NCBI GenBank assembly: GCA_030407085.1
Contig: CM059582.1
Span: 51,473,001-51,537,000, forward strand
Direction of reading: 5' to 3'
From: Trichopria drosophilae
Lineage: Eukaryota; Arthropoda; Insecta; Hymenoptera; Diapriidae
Length of the DNA stretch: 64,000 bases
Position 1 is the stretch's first letter; the number at the start of each line of letters is the position of its first letter. Positions 25,511-38,399 of the stretch are shown piece by piece. Below the pieces are notes generated by a model. The model was not told the origin of the DNA, ran no database searches, and was given only the letters and a program-made list of their open reading frames with translations. Both the position numbers and the translations under genes were made by a program.

Positions 25511-26759
25511 CTTCAATTCTGGTGACCCAGGTGAACTGATTTTTTTTTTATCATTCTTAAAATGTTCTTTCCTTCGGTATTTTATATTTGAATAAAATTG
25601 TGTAATATTTAGGACTTCATTAAGTTTATAATGACATCATAAGTTATTAGGTTTTTGTTAATTAATAGAAGAGCTACAAACAACATTGAAAAATCTTGAA
25701 CATGTTACCGATAAATTTTGACAATATTAATGTTTATATCATTAGATTTAAAATATAATATTTTCTTGACCATAATATTTACTATAATATATTACTACGA
25801 TTGGATTGAAATATATAACGCCCAAGTATCTTGGGAGTAATTAAAATGTGCTGTTTGACATGATGTTTACGTATCTTTGATAAATCGTTCAGCTTAAATA
25901 AAATTCTCATTTTTATGAATAACTTTTGTTTACATTTTATCAAACTACTCTTATTAAAAAACGTTTAAATTAATATAATTTACAGGTTCATTCTGACACA
26001 TGTGCATATCAAATATTCAAATGTACGATTTGACATTTTTATAAGGGCAAAATATTATTTGTTGGTCCGATTAAAATTTCAATTTCCTCATTTTTTTCAA
26101 ATGAATTAATAAATATTTATATGCTCAGATGTCCCACCAAGGAAACAACTGAATGTTGTTGCCTTATGCCGAACAAACCACGGTGGAATTATGAAAATAT
26201 TTCAATTATCATTTTTTATTTTTTACGTAGTAATAATGTTCTCTAATGTGAAACTCGTCCGCGCAATTGGAGGGAATTACAAATAAGCTAGAAAAATTGT
26301 ATTTCGCAAAGATGGTACAGATTCAATTTTTGCACAATTTTTGCACAATTTTTTTATTGTTTTTTAATCAAAACAAAAAAATAAACAGATAAATCATCAT
26401 GAGTTCATCTACATAGGACTTAAACTTTAATTTATAATTCAGTATTATTTTTTATTGGATAAGCTGTTTCAGTTCATTCTAAATACCAATCATCCCCACG
26501 TAAACAAAATAAAATGTTTCAAAGTGTATCAACCTGAAAGCAAACTACGTTTTCATAGTAATCCAACAAAAATTCCAAAATGACTCATAAGAAAAAACTT
26601 TGATACAGTGTGTCCACTTAATTATATAATTCAAATTGTATTGTATACTTCCAAATATACAGGTACAAAAAAGCGGAATAATTCATTTGTTATTCAAACA
26701 TCTCAATATTGAAAGCCGTGATTTCTGACTTTGACAAGTGTCAAAAGTCAGATAAATAT

Positions 26760-27350
26760 ACAAAAAAGCCGTGGAGAAAACCATCAACTTCTTCGTAGTA
26801 CGTGTCTGAGAAGCGAGCGTCCACGAATCTGTGCAAACGGATTTCCGCTTATCCGAAGTAAGAGGAAAAGTCGTAAAGGACACGACGTATGATGGGAAAT
26901 TCGAAAACGCCTCAACGACCGATAGGAATATCCGAAATCTCTGGAGAGCAGCCATCGCTCATCTTCGGGACTAAGGCCATCTGCAGTTACGGCCTCGGTG
27001 AACACGAGACGAGTGAGAAGACGAACAATAGGGCTGTACAGCATCGGCCGAAACCAGAGGTGGAGGCGTAACAGAGTCGTAACCGAGAAACAATTTGGCA
27101 ACAATTTTTCAAAGTGTCAAAATAGTTGCCGGGTCGATCCCCACGGGCCATTTCGGTCGTTTTATCTCCGTTTTTCCGGAAAATGCATTGGCGTATTGTC
27201 CGACATGGTGGTTTTGCGGTGAGTCGTCATAGTCGCTTATTAATGCGGTCGCGAATGAATTGTGGTCCGCAATTACAAAACGAATAATAATTTATTGTGA
27301 GTATCGTCCAATTGTTCGCCGGACGTTTTTAAAACGTGATCAATATTAAA
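26760..27350. promoter_or_regulatory. Candidate kn intron 1 enhancer (RUNX and Su(H)-like words)
   Basis: A GC-rich island with ATGGGAA at 26892-26898, which fits the Su(H) consensus RTGRGAR, and TGTGGT at 27261-27266, a RUNX/Lozenge word. Homeodomain cores follow (caattacaaaacgaataataattt). Notch and RUNX inputs are known for collier/EBF genes. Their use here is inference. Overlapping open frames on both strands look like chance. Confidence 0.4.
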
Positions 27351-28829
27351 GCTTTTAATCGCATGAGAATTTGAGTTTGGCTTGTTGATTGGATGATGGG
27401 CCTTTCCCATGAATTTTTCAGAAATAATAGCATTGTATCGTTTGGGGAAAGGTATTTTTAAATGGGATTAATCAGTGTAATCCAAAGAAATTTATTACTA
27501 AAATTATTACTGTACCATTGTGCCGCTTAAATATTGCAATATACTATGATTTTTATGACTCTTTTCAATTTCCGTTAAACGTGATGTTATATAATTGGGT
27601 ATTTTATTTCGTTTTTAATAAGTCTTTCAAATACTATTCAATCATAATTAGATATTTATACTTAATTACCTCACACCGAGAGAAAAAAACAGTGAAATCT
27701 ACTAAAAAATGACCTTGTGAAGTAAATGGACGGGTTAACTATTGCCCATAGTCAAATGAACTATCATCTGTAGTAAGAGGTTATACTAACAGAAATGCAG
27801 TGAAAATTACTAATCAAAAGTAATTTCTACTATTTTCTATAGTAAGATATCGTATTTTTTTCGCGTAAACATAACCTGCTGTTATACGAAAGACGATAAA
27901 TTCGGATAATATGATTAATATTAATATTTTAATTTAATTGAAAGAGCAATAAAAATGATATGCACTTTTAAACACATTATTTATAACTTTTATTGATATT
28001 CTAATAATATTCCAATCCATAATAAAGTTTATTCGAGAATTTAAAAAACTTTTTATTCATAATTAGAAAGAGCGATTTTTAGTCAATTTAAAAAAAAATA
28101 AGTACTCTGTCGATGAGAAGCATTGTTTATGTTTTGAATTACGTAAAATACACTACATAAATTGTACTTTAAAAAATATGGATGTACTCGTCCAAGCCCC
28201 ACTTTCAGAGTTTTGATGAACCTTATTTCATATTTTTTATTTGTTGCCTCTTTCTAGTCATTTTCACTCACTTTTATTTGGAATGCTTTTAAATTATAAA
28301 TTGCTAGATTGTACCCTATGCTAATTTCTGCAGTTGCATGTTTATTGTTTTGAGTTTTGAAACCGACTTTATGCTTCGGTTTGGACGAAAAAAAGAAAAA
28401 ATATATTTTTGTTAATTAACATTGTTTTTGTAATTAAGTTAAAATCTAAATTGATATACATAACTTGTCATTTCACTAATATGTAGTAAATTCTACTATT
28501 TATTTAGTCCTGACTCTTGCTACATTCGAGTAGTACAAATAACTATTTCGTAGTACATGTTACTACATAAATGATGAAAATGACCAATTCATTAACGACT
28601 ATTTCTACGACAGTAAATATGTAGGATTGAAAGGTCACGCAACAACATTAATATTGACGAAATATTGCTGACTGAAATTGTAACGTTTTATTGAAAATTG
28701 GTTATTTGCTTTTCCTAAATTGACTTAAGTTGAAGTGTATATGAAATTAATTTTCTCATAATAGTACCACAATTTATTCGGTCTGTTTAGAGTAAAAACT
28801 TATTAGGGGGTTAAAAAGAACGAGTCAAT

Positions 28830-29010
28830 TTTGGGCTGGCGGACGTGTCGAATTTAATTCGCGTCAAACGAGAAGCACGTTTCGGGCTTTCGGCGCTTAG
28901 CGACGGCTAACGGGACGTGATCTTCTGAGAAGGAGACGGAGTGGCGACCCCAGAAAAGGGTCGTGTCGCCTTTTTTCTTCCTAATTAACCCGGCCACCTG
29001 AATATTTAAC
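28830..29010. promoter_or_regulatory. Short GC-rich island in kn intron 1
   Basis: About 180 bp of GC-rich sequence ('ggcgcttagcgacggctaac', 'gagaaggagacggagtggcg') stands out in AT-rich DNA. No exon or RNA gene fits. Regulatory role is possible. Confidence 0.25.
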
Positions 29011-29676
29011 GACAGATCAACACTGAGGCCTCAAATACTTAATGCAAATTTGTTAAAACAAGAATTTTACTATTATTGTTAAACGATTTTTGAAAATTAA
29101 ATTAAGAATATGGTGGGCAATGGACCAAAAACGGACATTTAAACGTCCTCAGGAGCTCCACAGGACATCCCGGGACGGATTATGTTGTATGGGAATCAAT
29201 TTTGAATAATTCAAATTAGAAATTATTGAAGGTACATTTTAAAATTGAGATTTTGTAATTGCAATTCTATCCATTATCTATAATATTCCATAAAATATTG
29301 GACAAATTCAAAGATTGATTGATAATTTTCGAAAATAAGTAAAGATGATCTTTTTCCGTAAATTCTCAGCCAATTCCTCATAAAGTTTTTGGCAATATTT
29401 TTAGGAGATTCTTTATAACGATTGGAAGCGCAGTTAAGGAACTTAAATTTTTAGGTTATATTTTTATATACTCACCATTACCTTCTCAATGCTCAACAAC
29501 TCCCTTAACCTTAACTTATTGCCACAAGTCAGAAGATACAAAAACATAGATCCAAATTTTTAAGCCGACGCATTCCTCAGAAGTAATTTTTTTTCTCATT
29601 AAATTAGATTTATTTTTATTTTTTTGACAAATCATCGTGAATTGTACCGAAAAAATTATTTAATAATACCATTTAA

Positions 29677-30347
29677 CTCCTTGACTGCCACGAGAGTTTC
29701 ACAAAAAATGCCCAAAATACAAACAAAAAATTTGTTAGGTTTTACTTTAAATTGGTGCATAGGGGTATTTTCGGACTCTCATTACGAATTTGAAGTCAGA
29801 TTTTGGTCATTCAAAATGGCGGAAAAATTTTCTAAATTCCAACCATTTCACTTGATATTTGTTACTCTGAGGTTTTCGGAACCGCTTATTACCAATTTGA
29901 AGTTGGATTTTGAACATTTTTCGACAAGAATGGTTAGGCTTTTCAAAAAAGTTTCCGCCATATTGGATCCGCCGTTTTGAATTTCCAAAAGCTGACTTCA
30001 GACTCGTAATCCGCGACCCCTGAAACCCTCGCGTAATAAATTTCAATTGGTTTTATAAACTTTTTATGCATAAATTGATTCAACACAATTTGGCTGAGAT
30101 ATTTCAAAAATTGTGAAAACTACCATCTTTGTGGATTTATATATTTTGTTGGCACAGCGATTATGAAAATAGACAACGTCATTACATTCAGTACACCTTA
30201 GACTATCTAGAAATGGATTTGGTTTTATTTTATATAAATTCCAGAATTTGTTAGTCTACTTTATATCATTACAAACATTTGCCTTGTTCTGGCAGTCTGG
30301 GAAAGGTCCAAAATGACAAAAGATCTTCGTCATTGGCAGTCAAGGGG
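29677..30347. mobile_element. TTAA-type element with CCTTGACTGCCA ends
   Basis: The left end reads TTAA then CTCCTTGACTGCCA, and the right end inverted reads CCCCTTGACTGCCAA. TTAA is intact on the left (29673-29676) and lost on the right. The inside contains the same 'gaagtcagattttggtcat' and 'tcaaaatggcgg' module as the element at 24.4 kb. A further inverted copy of the module lies outside it at about 30590-30720, so several insertions may be nested. Confidence 0.6.
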
Positions 30348-30589
30348 ATAATAATACTATCTAACCTAAAAAAATGGAGAAATGTTTATAATTACTCTCA
30401 AAGGATACTCCATTATCTTCGAAAGGTACATATTAGACTGGGAACAAAATTCTGTAAGAAAATGGCGGGGGATTTCAGATAGAAAATATTGTATAAAACT
30501 AAACCAAAATGTGTTGGATTTCGTCAACAAACATTATTGACAGTCTAACCATTCTGGTTGAAAAATGTTCCAAAAACCAACTTAAAATT

Positions 30590-30720
30590 CGTAATCAGCA
30601 GTCCCGAAAGTAACAAATATCAATCAAAATGGTTGGAATTTAGAAAATTTGTCCGCCATTTTGAATGATCAAAATCTGACTTCAGATTCGTAATGAGCGT
30701 CCCAAAATTCAATAATGTTT
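30590..30720. repeat. Inverted copy of the piggyBac-MITE inner module
   Basis: 'gtccgccattttgaatgatc' and 'aaaatctgacttcagattcg' are the complement of the module at 29.76-29.90 kb and resemble 25.10-25.17 kb. Part of the same repeat family. Confidence 0.65.
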
Positions 30721-30739
30721 GTTTGACGAAATCAGCCAA

Positions 30740-31400
30740 ATTTTAATATAGTAAAAACATGTAAGGAAGTTTGATCTCTGGCAAATCCGTCATCCTTCTC
30801 GGTTGGATGTATCGGATTATCGGCGATCGACAGGATACTCGATCGCCCGTTAGGTCGATAAAGCAAACTATGTGTCGTACAGAAAACTGAATCGGTGAGC
30901 GGATTCTGTGCGAAAATGAATAGCGGCAGTTTTGCAGCACATTTGCGAAATAAATGATGGTATCGGCGGGGCGTTTGTCACGGCTGCGAGGGAGCGGGTT
31001 TTTGGGGGACGGGGGTGATATAGAGCCCGTGTCGATAATTATCGGTGGCTGATTAACCGGCCGGCGGTTCGCGCCCCATAACTCTCGACGTCCGATTATT
31101 TTGGCCCGTTCGCCATGCACCAGTTCCTATATAACGTGTGGCTTTGGAGCGCGCGCGGGCCTAACCTATACACGCATTTACGTCACGCGCGGCTCGACGC
31201 ATTGGAGGCCTGGCGAGATTTCGCGTTCCGCACGATCGACGGGTGTTTGATTAATTACCACGATTAGATCATTATTTCCGAGTAACTGACCGATAGATCG
31301 ACGAGGGCGACGCAAATCGCAATGGCCGACAGTTTCGCCGGTGATGGCGGTTGTTCCGATCAATGGACGTTTAAGTCGGAAAACGATTCTAGTGGCATAA
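30740..31400. promoter_or_regulatory. Strong GC-rich island, candidate enhancer or alternative promoter
   Basis: About 600 bp of GC-rich DNA. It includes the CRE-like word TTACGTCA (31178-31185), homeodomain words (cgataattatcgg, gattaaccgg) and a TATA-like CTATATAA (31127-31134). Open frames on both strands have no recognisable domain. Its location inside kn intron 1 makes an enhancer or internal promoter plausible; this is inference. Confidence 0.4.
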
Positions 31401-32749
31401 ACACCTGAATTTACGACGTGTTAACATTAATTCGCAAATAATTTGAAGTGGTTGTAAAATTCATAGATTAATAATTATAATTCATTATTGTGCATATTCA
31501 AATATTAAACGGTAGAAGTTGTTATAATAAATTTTCGAAATCTATTAAATAATAATATAAATTATTAATTAAAAATATAAAAGTTGTTAATTCTGTTAAA
31601 TTCTAACTATCAAAAAATATGAAAAGAATTGAAACGATGAAATGGTATATAAGTGTCATACCACATCAACTCAGATGCTTTGGAAATAGACCATCATCGA
31701 GTTTGTTGGTGATTTTTTTACAGATGCATCTTGGTGAAATAAATGTTGGTATTGTTTTTAGATTTTTAAAATCACTCGGCAGCGAGTGAGATTTTTTTTA
31801 AATGTTGGATTTAAGAAAAAAATGAAAATTTTCAAATGACCACAACTCGGTTGCTACTTATTGCACAGTAACAAATAAAAAATAGAATTTTTTGTCTTGA
31901 AATATACTTTTATAAAGACATAATAAATTTGTTTACGTGTTATGTAATAGATTTAAGTTTTTTTTGCCAGTGGGATATTTTTAATCTTTTTTTTACTAAA
32001 TTCATAAAAACCACTGAAAATAACGTACAATTTGCGGCATCAGACAAGATTGCAAGTAATTTCGTTAATTTTTTGCAGAATTTTATATTTTTTGCGATTT
32101 AAATTTTTGCATAAAACTCATGATTTTAGCTTATCGACTTTGTAATTCACTGTTTTCTGTTTTGTGTGTTTTCAACGTTTTATTAGTAACTCGAAAGATA
32201 TTAATATAATTATGAATCTTTAAATTTGTTATGCACATTTTGTTAATTTTATTTGAAACGACCTTTTGCTTTGATTTTAAGTAAAATTGGGTTTTAACTG
32301 AGCCATCCTTTTTAGTAAAGTTCAAGGATTTATGTAGTATCATAACATTCTTTTCATAACACCCAAAAATTATGATTTAAACGGTAAAATTAATCAATTT
32401 TATCGCACTTATTTGACGTTTATTTATTCAACTCTAGCTACAAAACATTATTTTCCTTTTTACTTAAACGTTTGAGACACACATTTTCCACTATTGATTT
32501 AAGTACGTTGTGTTAAGATTTTTTTCGTTTATTTTCTACTATCAAGAATATACATTATAGATAGAACAAAAAAACACTCAAAAATTTTTTAACAAAGTAG
32601 ACCTTAGAAATTGTCTGTCCGTTAAATAATGTTACTTTTTATTACAAGTGCGTTTCAATTCATCTCCAACCGAGTATTATGGCGAAAAGATGTAATTAAT
32701 AAATATATACATAAAAAAATCGTTTTTCTTAAATGTTTTTACCAAAAAA

Positions 32750-32755
<6 letters not shown>

Positions 32756-32781
<26 letters not shown>
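32756..32781. repeat. (AT)n microsatellite
   Basis: About 13 uninterrupted AT dinucleotides in kn intron 1. Confidence 0.95.
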
Positions 32782-33036
32782 TGACAATTTCAGCAAATTA
32801 TGACCACACTATTGAACACAGCAGTCTTGAAAAAAATAAGATCAATATTAATTTTTTAACTTCGATGTTGATCGAAATATTCGATTAATTTTGGAGCTAA
32901 AGAAATGACATTTCGGGTGTTAATGAGTTTGATGGTACTGTTAAAGAGGTTCGCATTTCAATGTTTTTGTTATGATTGTAATGATTATTATAATAATAAT
33001 AAACAAAACTAGTGCACAAAATATGCATAAATAAAT

Positions 33037-33334
33037 GGGTGCACCACGAAAACCAGACAAATCACAAAAAAGTCTCTTCGGAAACCCGACATTCAAAAAA
33101 TAGACATTCAAAAAATGATGTCGGGTCGATGTCATTGAGGTCTCACTAGAAGGTTAGCTAAACATGTTTGACCAAGGGATTAATTTTTTAAGTCACTTGA
33201 AGGTCAAATCAGTTTGACCCCAGGATTATTTATTAAGCACAATTAGAATTCAATCATCAATAAATGTCTGGTTTTTGAATGTCGGGTGTTATAAGTGTCT
33301 GTTTTGTGATGTATCGGGTTTTTGAGGTGCACCT
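33037..33334. mobile_element. hAT-like MITE, copy 2
   Basis: 298 bp bounded by the 8-bp duplication aaataaat (33029-33036 and 33335-33342). The ends are GGGTGCACC... and ...GAGGTGCACCT. The inverted terminal region carries 'aaaaacccgat' and 'atcacaaaacagac' in the right end. The core 'gaccaagggattaat' is shared with the copies at 16.3 and 57.3 kb. An 8-bp duplication fits the hAT superfamily. Confidence 0.85.
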
Positions 33335-33699
33335 AAATAAATCACCGAATATAAATAGTACACATGGTAAATTTAAGTAAGATACAAACATTAAAATATA
33401 TGGTTACAATTTCACTACTACACTCCGAAAATTGCACCCATATTAAATTATTCTTTTAATTATTTAAATTTTGTCATTATTAATATCGTAATATTTAACT
33501 TTGACAGTTTGCATTATTAGTTATTATTATAAATTAAATCGAAGACTTGCAGTCATTTACTTTTCTTCCATTGTCGATAATTTACACAACAAATTATTGG
33601 GAATTGTCGAGCATTTTTCACGTATTGCTTTGCAAACAAAAGTCCAAGCAAACCCAAACAGTATATATACATATCGGAATAATTGGAACATTCTTGGAA

Positions 33700-34300
33700 C
33701 ATTCTGGTTCCGCATCCCTACAGAAAAAAGTGGTGGCTACTAACGGTAGACATGTGAGTGGAGAACGACTGGCGAGTGGACGCGCCATTCCATCGGGCGA
33801 ACCTATCCCCAGAAGCCAGGGTTATCCGAGAGGGCAGTTTCGGAAGCTGGGGTAATTTAACGGGCTGGAATAATTATAATCGCCCGGCGAGAGAGCACTT
33901 CCCTCCAATATTCCTCCATTAAGCGGTTATTTTTCGCCTCGTTTCGTTCTCTTCCCGCGCGAAACTGCATCCGCACGTGCGTTCGCGCCTGTTACAGTTA
34001 TTGCTCGACACGTAGGATCCTCTGGTCCAGGAAGGGCGAGTGGCGCAAGGTGCGGAGGCGCACGTTTACAAACGCATGCAACCATACAGAGCCGCAATTT
34101 CTACATGGAGCGGTTGTTTGCAGTTCCGAGCCGGCACCGACAACCGAGGTGATAATTACGTGCCCGATCTCCGTTTATCGCATAATTTGCCACGTGCACA
34201 ATTTTGGAGAGTCGATAACGATTACCGATTCCCGCACTCGAATTCCGGTTCCGATGCCGTTTACGAGATGCGCTTCGGGTTCGCTAAAGATTAGAATCGG
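33700..34300. promoter_or_regulatory. Candidate kn intron 1 enhancer (E-boxes, homeodomain sites)
   Basis: A large GC-rich island with two CACGTG palindromes (33974-33979 and 34191-34196) and homeodomain clusters (taattataat at 33871-33880, gataattacg near 34151). No splice-bounded exon was found. Regulatory function is inferred. Confidence 0.4.
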
Positions 34301-35259
34301 GTTTACTAATATTTTCAATATTTACGTAAATGAGATCTATAGATGCAGATAACATTGTTTGGGGTCTTCATAATTCTGTTTGTGTTCGGTACTATTTGTG
34401 GTTACAAGAACTTTTTTTCTTGGTGTGAGGGGTTATTCCCTTTTTTGTGTCTAATTTATTTCACTCGCGTAAAATGGCAGAAGATCTGTTAAATGATTCC
34501 ACAACTTTGTTTTTCAATAAATATTTATGCATTTAGAAAAAAGCGTCTTTTAGTCGATTTGTTGTTTTCACATTTCCTGACCGGACTGCCGTCTTTTTTT
34601 CGATCGAAGATCTCTCGAAATTTCGAGGAGGCGGAAACGAGACGGTGGAGGGGATATTGGGCTTACTCGTACAATACAAAAATGTAGGAAAATATAACAA
34701 TGAAAATGAATTCAAACCTGAATTTAAAATGCGATTTGGATATTATAATATTCGATACTCGGAAAACCATATTTTCGAGCTATAGTGGCAATTATTGAAC
34801 GTAAAAAATTTAATAAGACTGGTACTTTATCAAATTTAATTTGGTACACATAGAGAAATTGTACAGGAAGATGTCTAAAAATAATTGGAAAAATTACTAT
34901 TCTCTACTGAACTACTAAGTTACACTGTACAAACAATTTTCTAATGTCAACTAAATATTTACTTGAATAGTTGCAACAAAATATTTGCTAGAAAAATAGT
35001 TTGTTAATTCAACTAAATATTAATTTGATTTTATCCAGCAAGTAAATATTTAAATTAAGAAAATATTTCCTTATTTTAAGTAAATACTTTGTTGCGACTA
35101 TTTAACTGAATATTATTTTTCATGATAACTAATGAAAAGTGAATCAAGTGACATATGTTTATCGCGAACGTGTTTACTATTCTGACTAGTAAATTTGTAT
35201 ACAAAAGAATTTTACATTTCATAAATGTTTACGCGTCTGCACCAAAGGATACCTACATA

Positions 35260-35345
35260 ATATAGTTACGTTTGTCGCCGCCCGGCGCGTACGCGCTGCT
35301 CGTAGGTTTATTGTGATCCATTGTGGCTCCCGTTATAGAAATTAG
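35260..35345. promoter_or_regulatory. Small GC-rich block in kn intron 1
   Basis: 'cgccgcccggcgcgtacgcg' followed by 'attgtgatccattgtggctc', a compact block of ordered sequence in AT-rich DNA. Could be a conserved regulatory element; no direct proof. Confidence 0.3.
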
Positions 35346-35629
35346 TTTTCATTCCTTCAAATGCAGTTCAAACGATAAACTTAAAGAATGTCATGGGTGG
35401 ACAGTCGACAGTATAATAGATATTGATGCACTTGTTTGAGTAATGGAATAGCATTAATATTTGTTTAACTGCTGAAGTGTAAACAATCCAATGCTGAATT
35501 GAAATTTCCGATTTTTTTAAATTTGTATCTAAATGTCATAGATGAAGAACAAAAATATAGCTAACAGAGAAAATTCTAAAAGCTACAAAGTAATTTAAAA
35601 TAATATATTATGTAACAAGGGCGGAATTA

Positions 35630-35815
35630 CCGTTCTTCAATGAGTGCGAAGTTTGTCGCACGTGCGAAGCGAGGGTGACAAATACAGTCATCGGAGATCG
35701 ATATGTCGCCCACGTTGCGTACAATATTTTTTAATACGACGAGCGTGCGGCTCGATAATTTGCGTCCGAAGATTTCACTGCAGGGCGCAAAATCGAGTTC
35801 TACTCCCGGATTGTT
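35630..35815. promoter_or_regulatory. Candidate regulatory island with CACGTG
   Basis: A GC-rich stretch carrying CACGTG at 35659-35664 within 'gtcgcacgtgcgaag', and several repeated 'gtgcgg/cgtgcg' words. It is separated by about 300 bp of AT-rich DNA from the block at 35.3 kb. Confidence 0.3.
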
Positions 35816-36473
35816 AAAATAAAATAAACACGAACAAATAAAAATTAAAATTAAAACAATACCATTTTATTATAATAAAAATATTACATTTATTATTCTA
35901 TATATATCAATATTTTTTTATATCTGGATTAAGAAAAATTCCTATTCTGCAATAGTAAAAATTATTAATCAATTATGAAACATTGCTATTCTGCACGTCC
36001 CTATCGGAGAATAGTGATTTTTTTACGATACCTTCCTATAAAATTTCTCTCAGTTTATGTGAAAATGTTTAGTTGACGATTGCATATATACTAACAATAT
36101 TGGAGTCAATTCCGTAGTCCAAGAGAGAGTAATCGTTAAGTACCATTGCTTCACATTTAAATTTTACAGTAGTTATATATTTAAGAATTGAGGAACTACT
36201 GGACATTGAAGAAGCAAAAAATGGAAACAGGAAGCGGAACCGAAAAAGGAGATAAAAACTGCTATATTCCGCAGTAATTAGGGTAAGTATGTACAATTGT
36301 ATCCAAAAATAAAATTGGTAACTTTTCGGTTGATTTGTATATTTATTACTCTTAATTGGCCGAATACAAATTTCAAATCCTGCACATATAAGCTGAAAAT
36401 TGGCTTCATCAGTTTTATTTGGATCCTTTTTAAACAAAAATTATTCTTAGAAAACGTACATTCCAAATTGGTT

Positions 36474-36574
36474 GGACTGAAATTTCAATCCATTGGACAA
36501 AATTTTAGTCCCAGTTGACTAAAACTTCAGTCATTCGGACGGAAATTTCAATCCATTGTACTAAGTTTTAGTCC
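36474..36574. repeat. Short duplicated inverted motif
   Basis: The unit 'ggactgaaatttcaatccat' through 'ttttagtcc' (36474-36512) recurs at 36537-36574 with few changes. Each unit begins GGACt and ends agTCC, so each is weakly palindromic. Confidence 0.6.
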
Positions 36575-37639
36575 AACAAATTTACAGTGTAAGATATTTT
36601 AAATTACCGAAACCTTTATTTCTTAATTGACATTTTCATTCTTTATATAGTACAGTATTTTGGCAATAGAGATTCATATAAAGCAATTCATGTAACGCTA
36701 GAAAGAAGTTAAAAACTATTAGGAATCGATTAGCATTCAATGATGATTTAGACGTAAAATATATACTTTAAAAATGACAAAATTACAGAAACAGGGTTTA
36801 TTCGCAATCCCTCTACGGATTTTTTTTCATTTTAAGTTTTAATTACTAAAAAAATTATGTAGAAATTAAATCTGAATAGAAACTTTTTCAATCTGCCTCA
36901 ACCATTAAAATTAAAAACGTTCAAAAAAATTATATCTTTAAAACAAAACACCGTAGTCATTTTTTTAAAAAAGATCGCTTACAAACTAGATAGTAAATTG
37001 GTTAAAACTTGTTTGTAGGCTAACTACTTAATTTTTGGGCCAATTATTTTGTCTGTGTAATAACAATAAAATAATCGTCTACAGTGTCTCAGAGTGAATT
37101 TAGTAATTGGTTTGTCAATGTTAAAAGTAGGAAGAAAAGTTTGCAAAATTCAAAAACTCGAAAACAATATCTGAAGTAAAGGTAAAGCTACACTAATTAT
37201 AAGTTTTATTTGTATATTTCGAATAGTACTCATAAGTTTTTAAATATCGTCGAAAATTTAAAACGTTTAGGAAATTTCGGCTAGTAATGCATTTACATTT
37301 ACTGGGGTTACGCACATTGGCCCCATTTTTCGAGAATAGGTTATGTTCAATTCTAAGATGCTATTTTTAATACCTGTTATTAAATAATAAAGGATTTTCA
37401 CTACTATTCGTTTATTGTATAGTTCACTTTTAGTTATTTTCATAGGAAATTTCAAATTTGAATTTTCTATCCTGAACCTGAAATCCATATTTGGCATGCA
37501 TTATTGATAACGTTTAATCGAGAAAGTACTGCATCATATACTATTAATACGTAATATAATGCAATAACGTATAATTAATTGTAACCCATTTTCGCAAATA
37601 CAAGTGTGAGATAAATATTTGTGTTGCATATATACAGAT

Positions 37640-38340
37640 TAACCGTCTCATTATGCAGCAACCGACATACATGCCTTGTTGTTGTTTACCGACTTCTTTG
37701 TAATCGACCGTTACAAAATTCGAAAACCGATTTCGAGCCTCTGGTAATTATTATCTCGCGCGGCGTTTCGTTATTAATGCATGCAGAGGAGTGTGGCCTC
37801 CGCTGGAAAACGTCGCGGCTCGTGCATTATGCACAAGCGTATAACGCTTAACACATTTATCCGTGACTGGCGCTGGCAAAGCGTCGCATTTGCATACACT
37901 CGCATTTTCACACACACGTGCGGGAAACTCACACTAATATGGCAGGTAGGAGAGGGGGAAGCAACGCGTCCGCGGATTCGCGGACAAAGCAATCGGGCGC
38001 GGAGAATCACAATAAATCTGCAGTTAATGCACGATGCGTCGAGCGTTAGTTATTATATGAGTTAGCGGCGGCGAGCGCAGTCTATTTACGCCGAAACCCG
38101 CCGCCGTGATTCATATAATGCACCGCGAGAGATAATGAGCAATTTGTAATATATCCGAATATAATTCTCGTTAATGCGCGCGAGACGCTTTGCTTTATTC
38201 AAGGCTCTGATTCGGGGAACCCCCTGTATAATTATCGGCTGACTCGCGGATTTATCGGGGACTCGTACGCTTATATTTACGCGAGATTACATTTTTGTTA
38301 CGCTTTCCATTCTGGTCCCGGTGAAATGCCAGCATGTTGT
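37640..38340. promoter_or_regulatory. Candidate kn intron 1 enhancer with POU octamer
   Basis: One of the largest GC-rich islands. It contains ATTTGCAT (37888-37895), the POU octamer, CACGTG near 37916, and homeodomain words (attaatgcatgc, gttaatgcacg). All open frames over it are short and overlap on both strands. Enhancer function is inferred from composition and motif density. Confidence 0.4.
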
Positions 38341-38399
38341 ACCGAATTTCCGAAAAATAAAATAGTAGTGTTCCGTAAATTTTGAAATGATTTGAATTT

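Noticed and set aside
30743..31363. Open frames in the 31-kb island
   Set aside because: Overlapping frames of moderate length without domains or splice borders; GC-rich regulatory DNA explains them.
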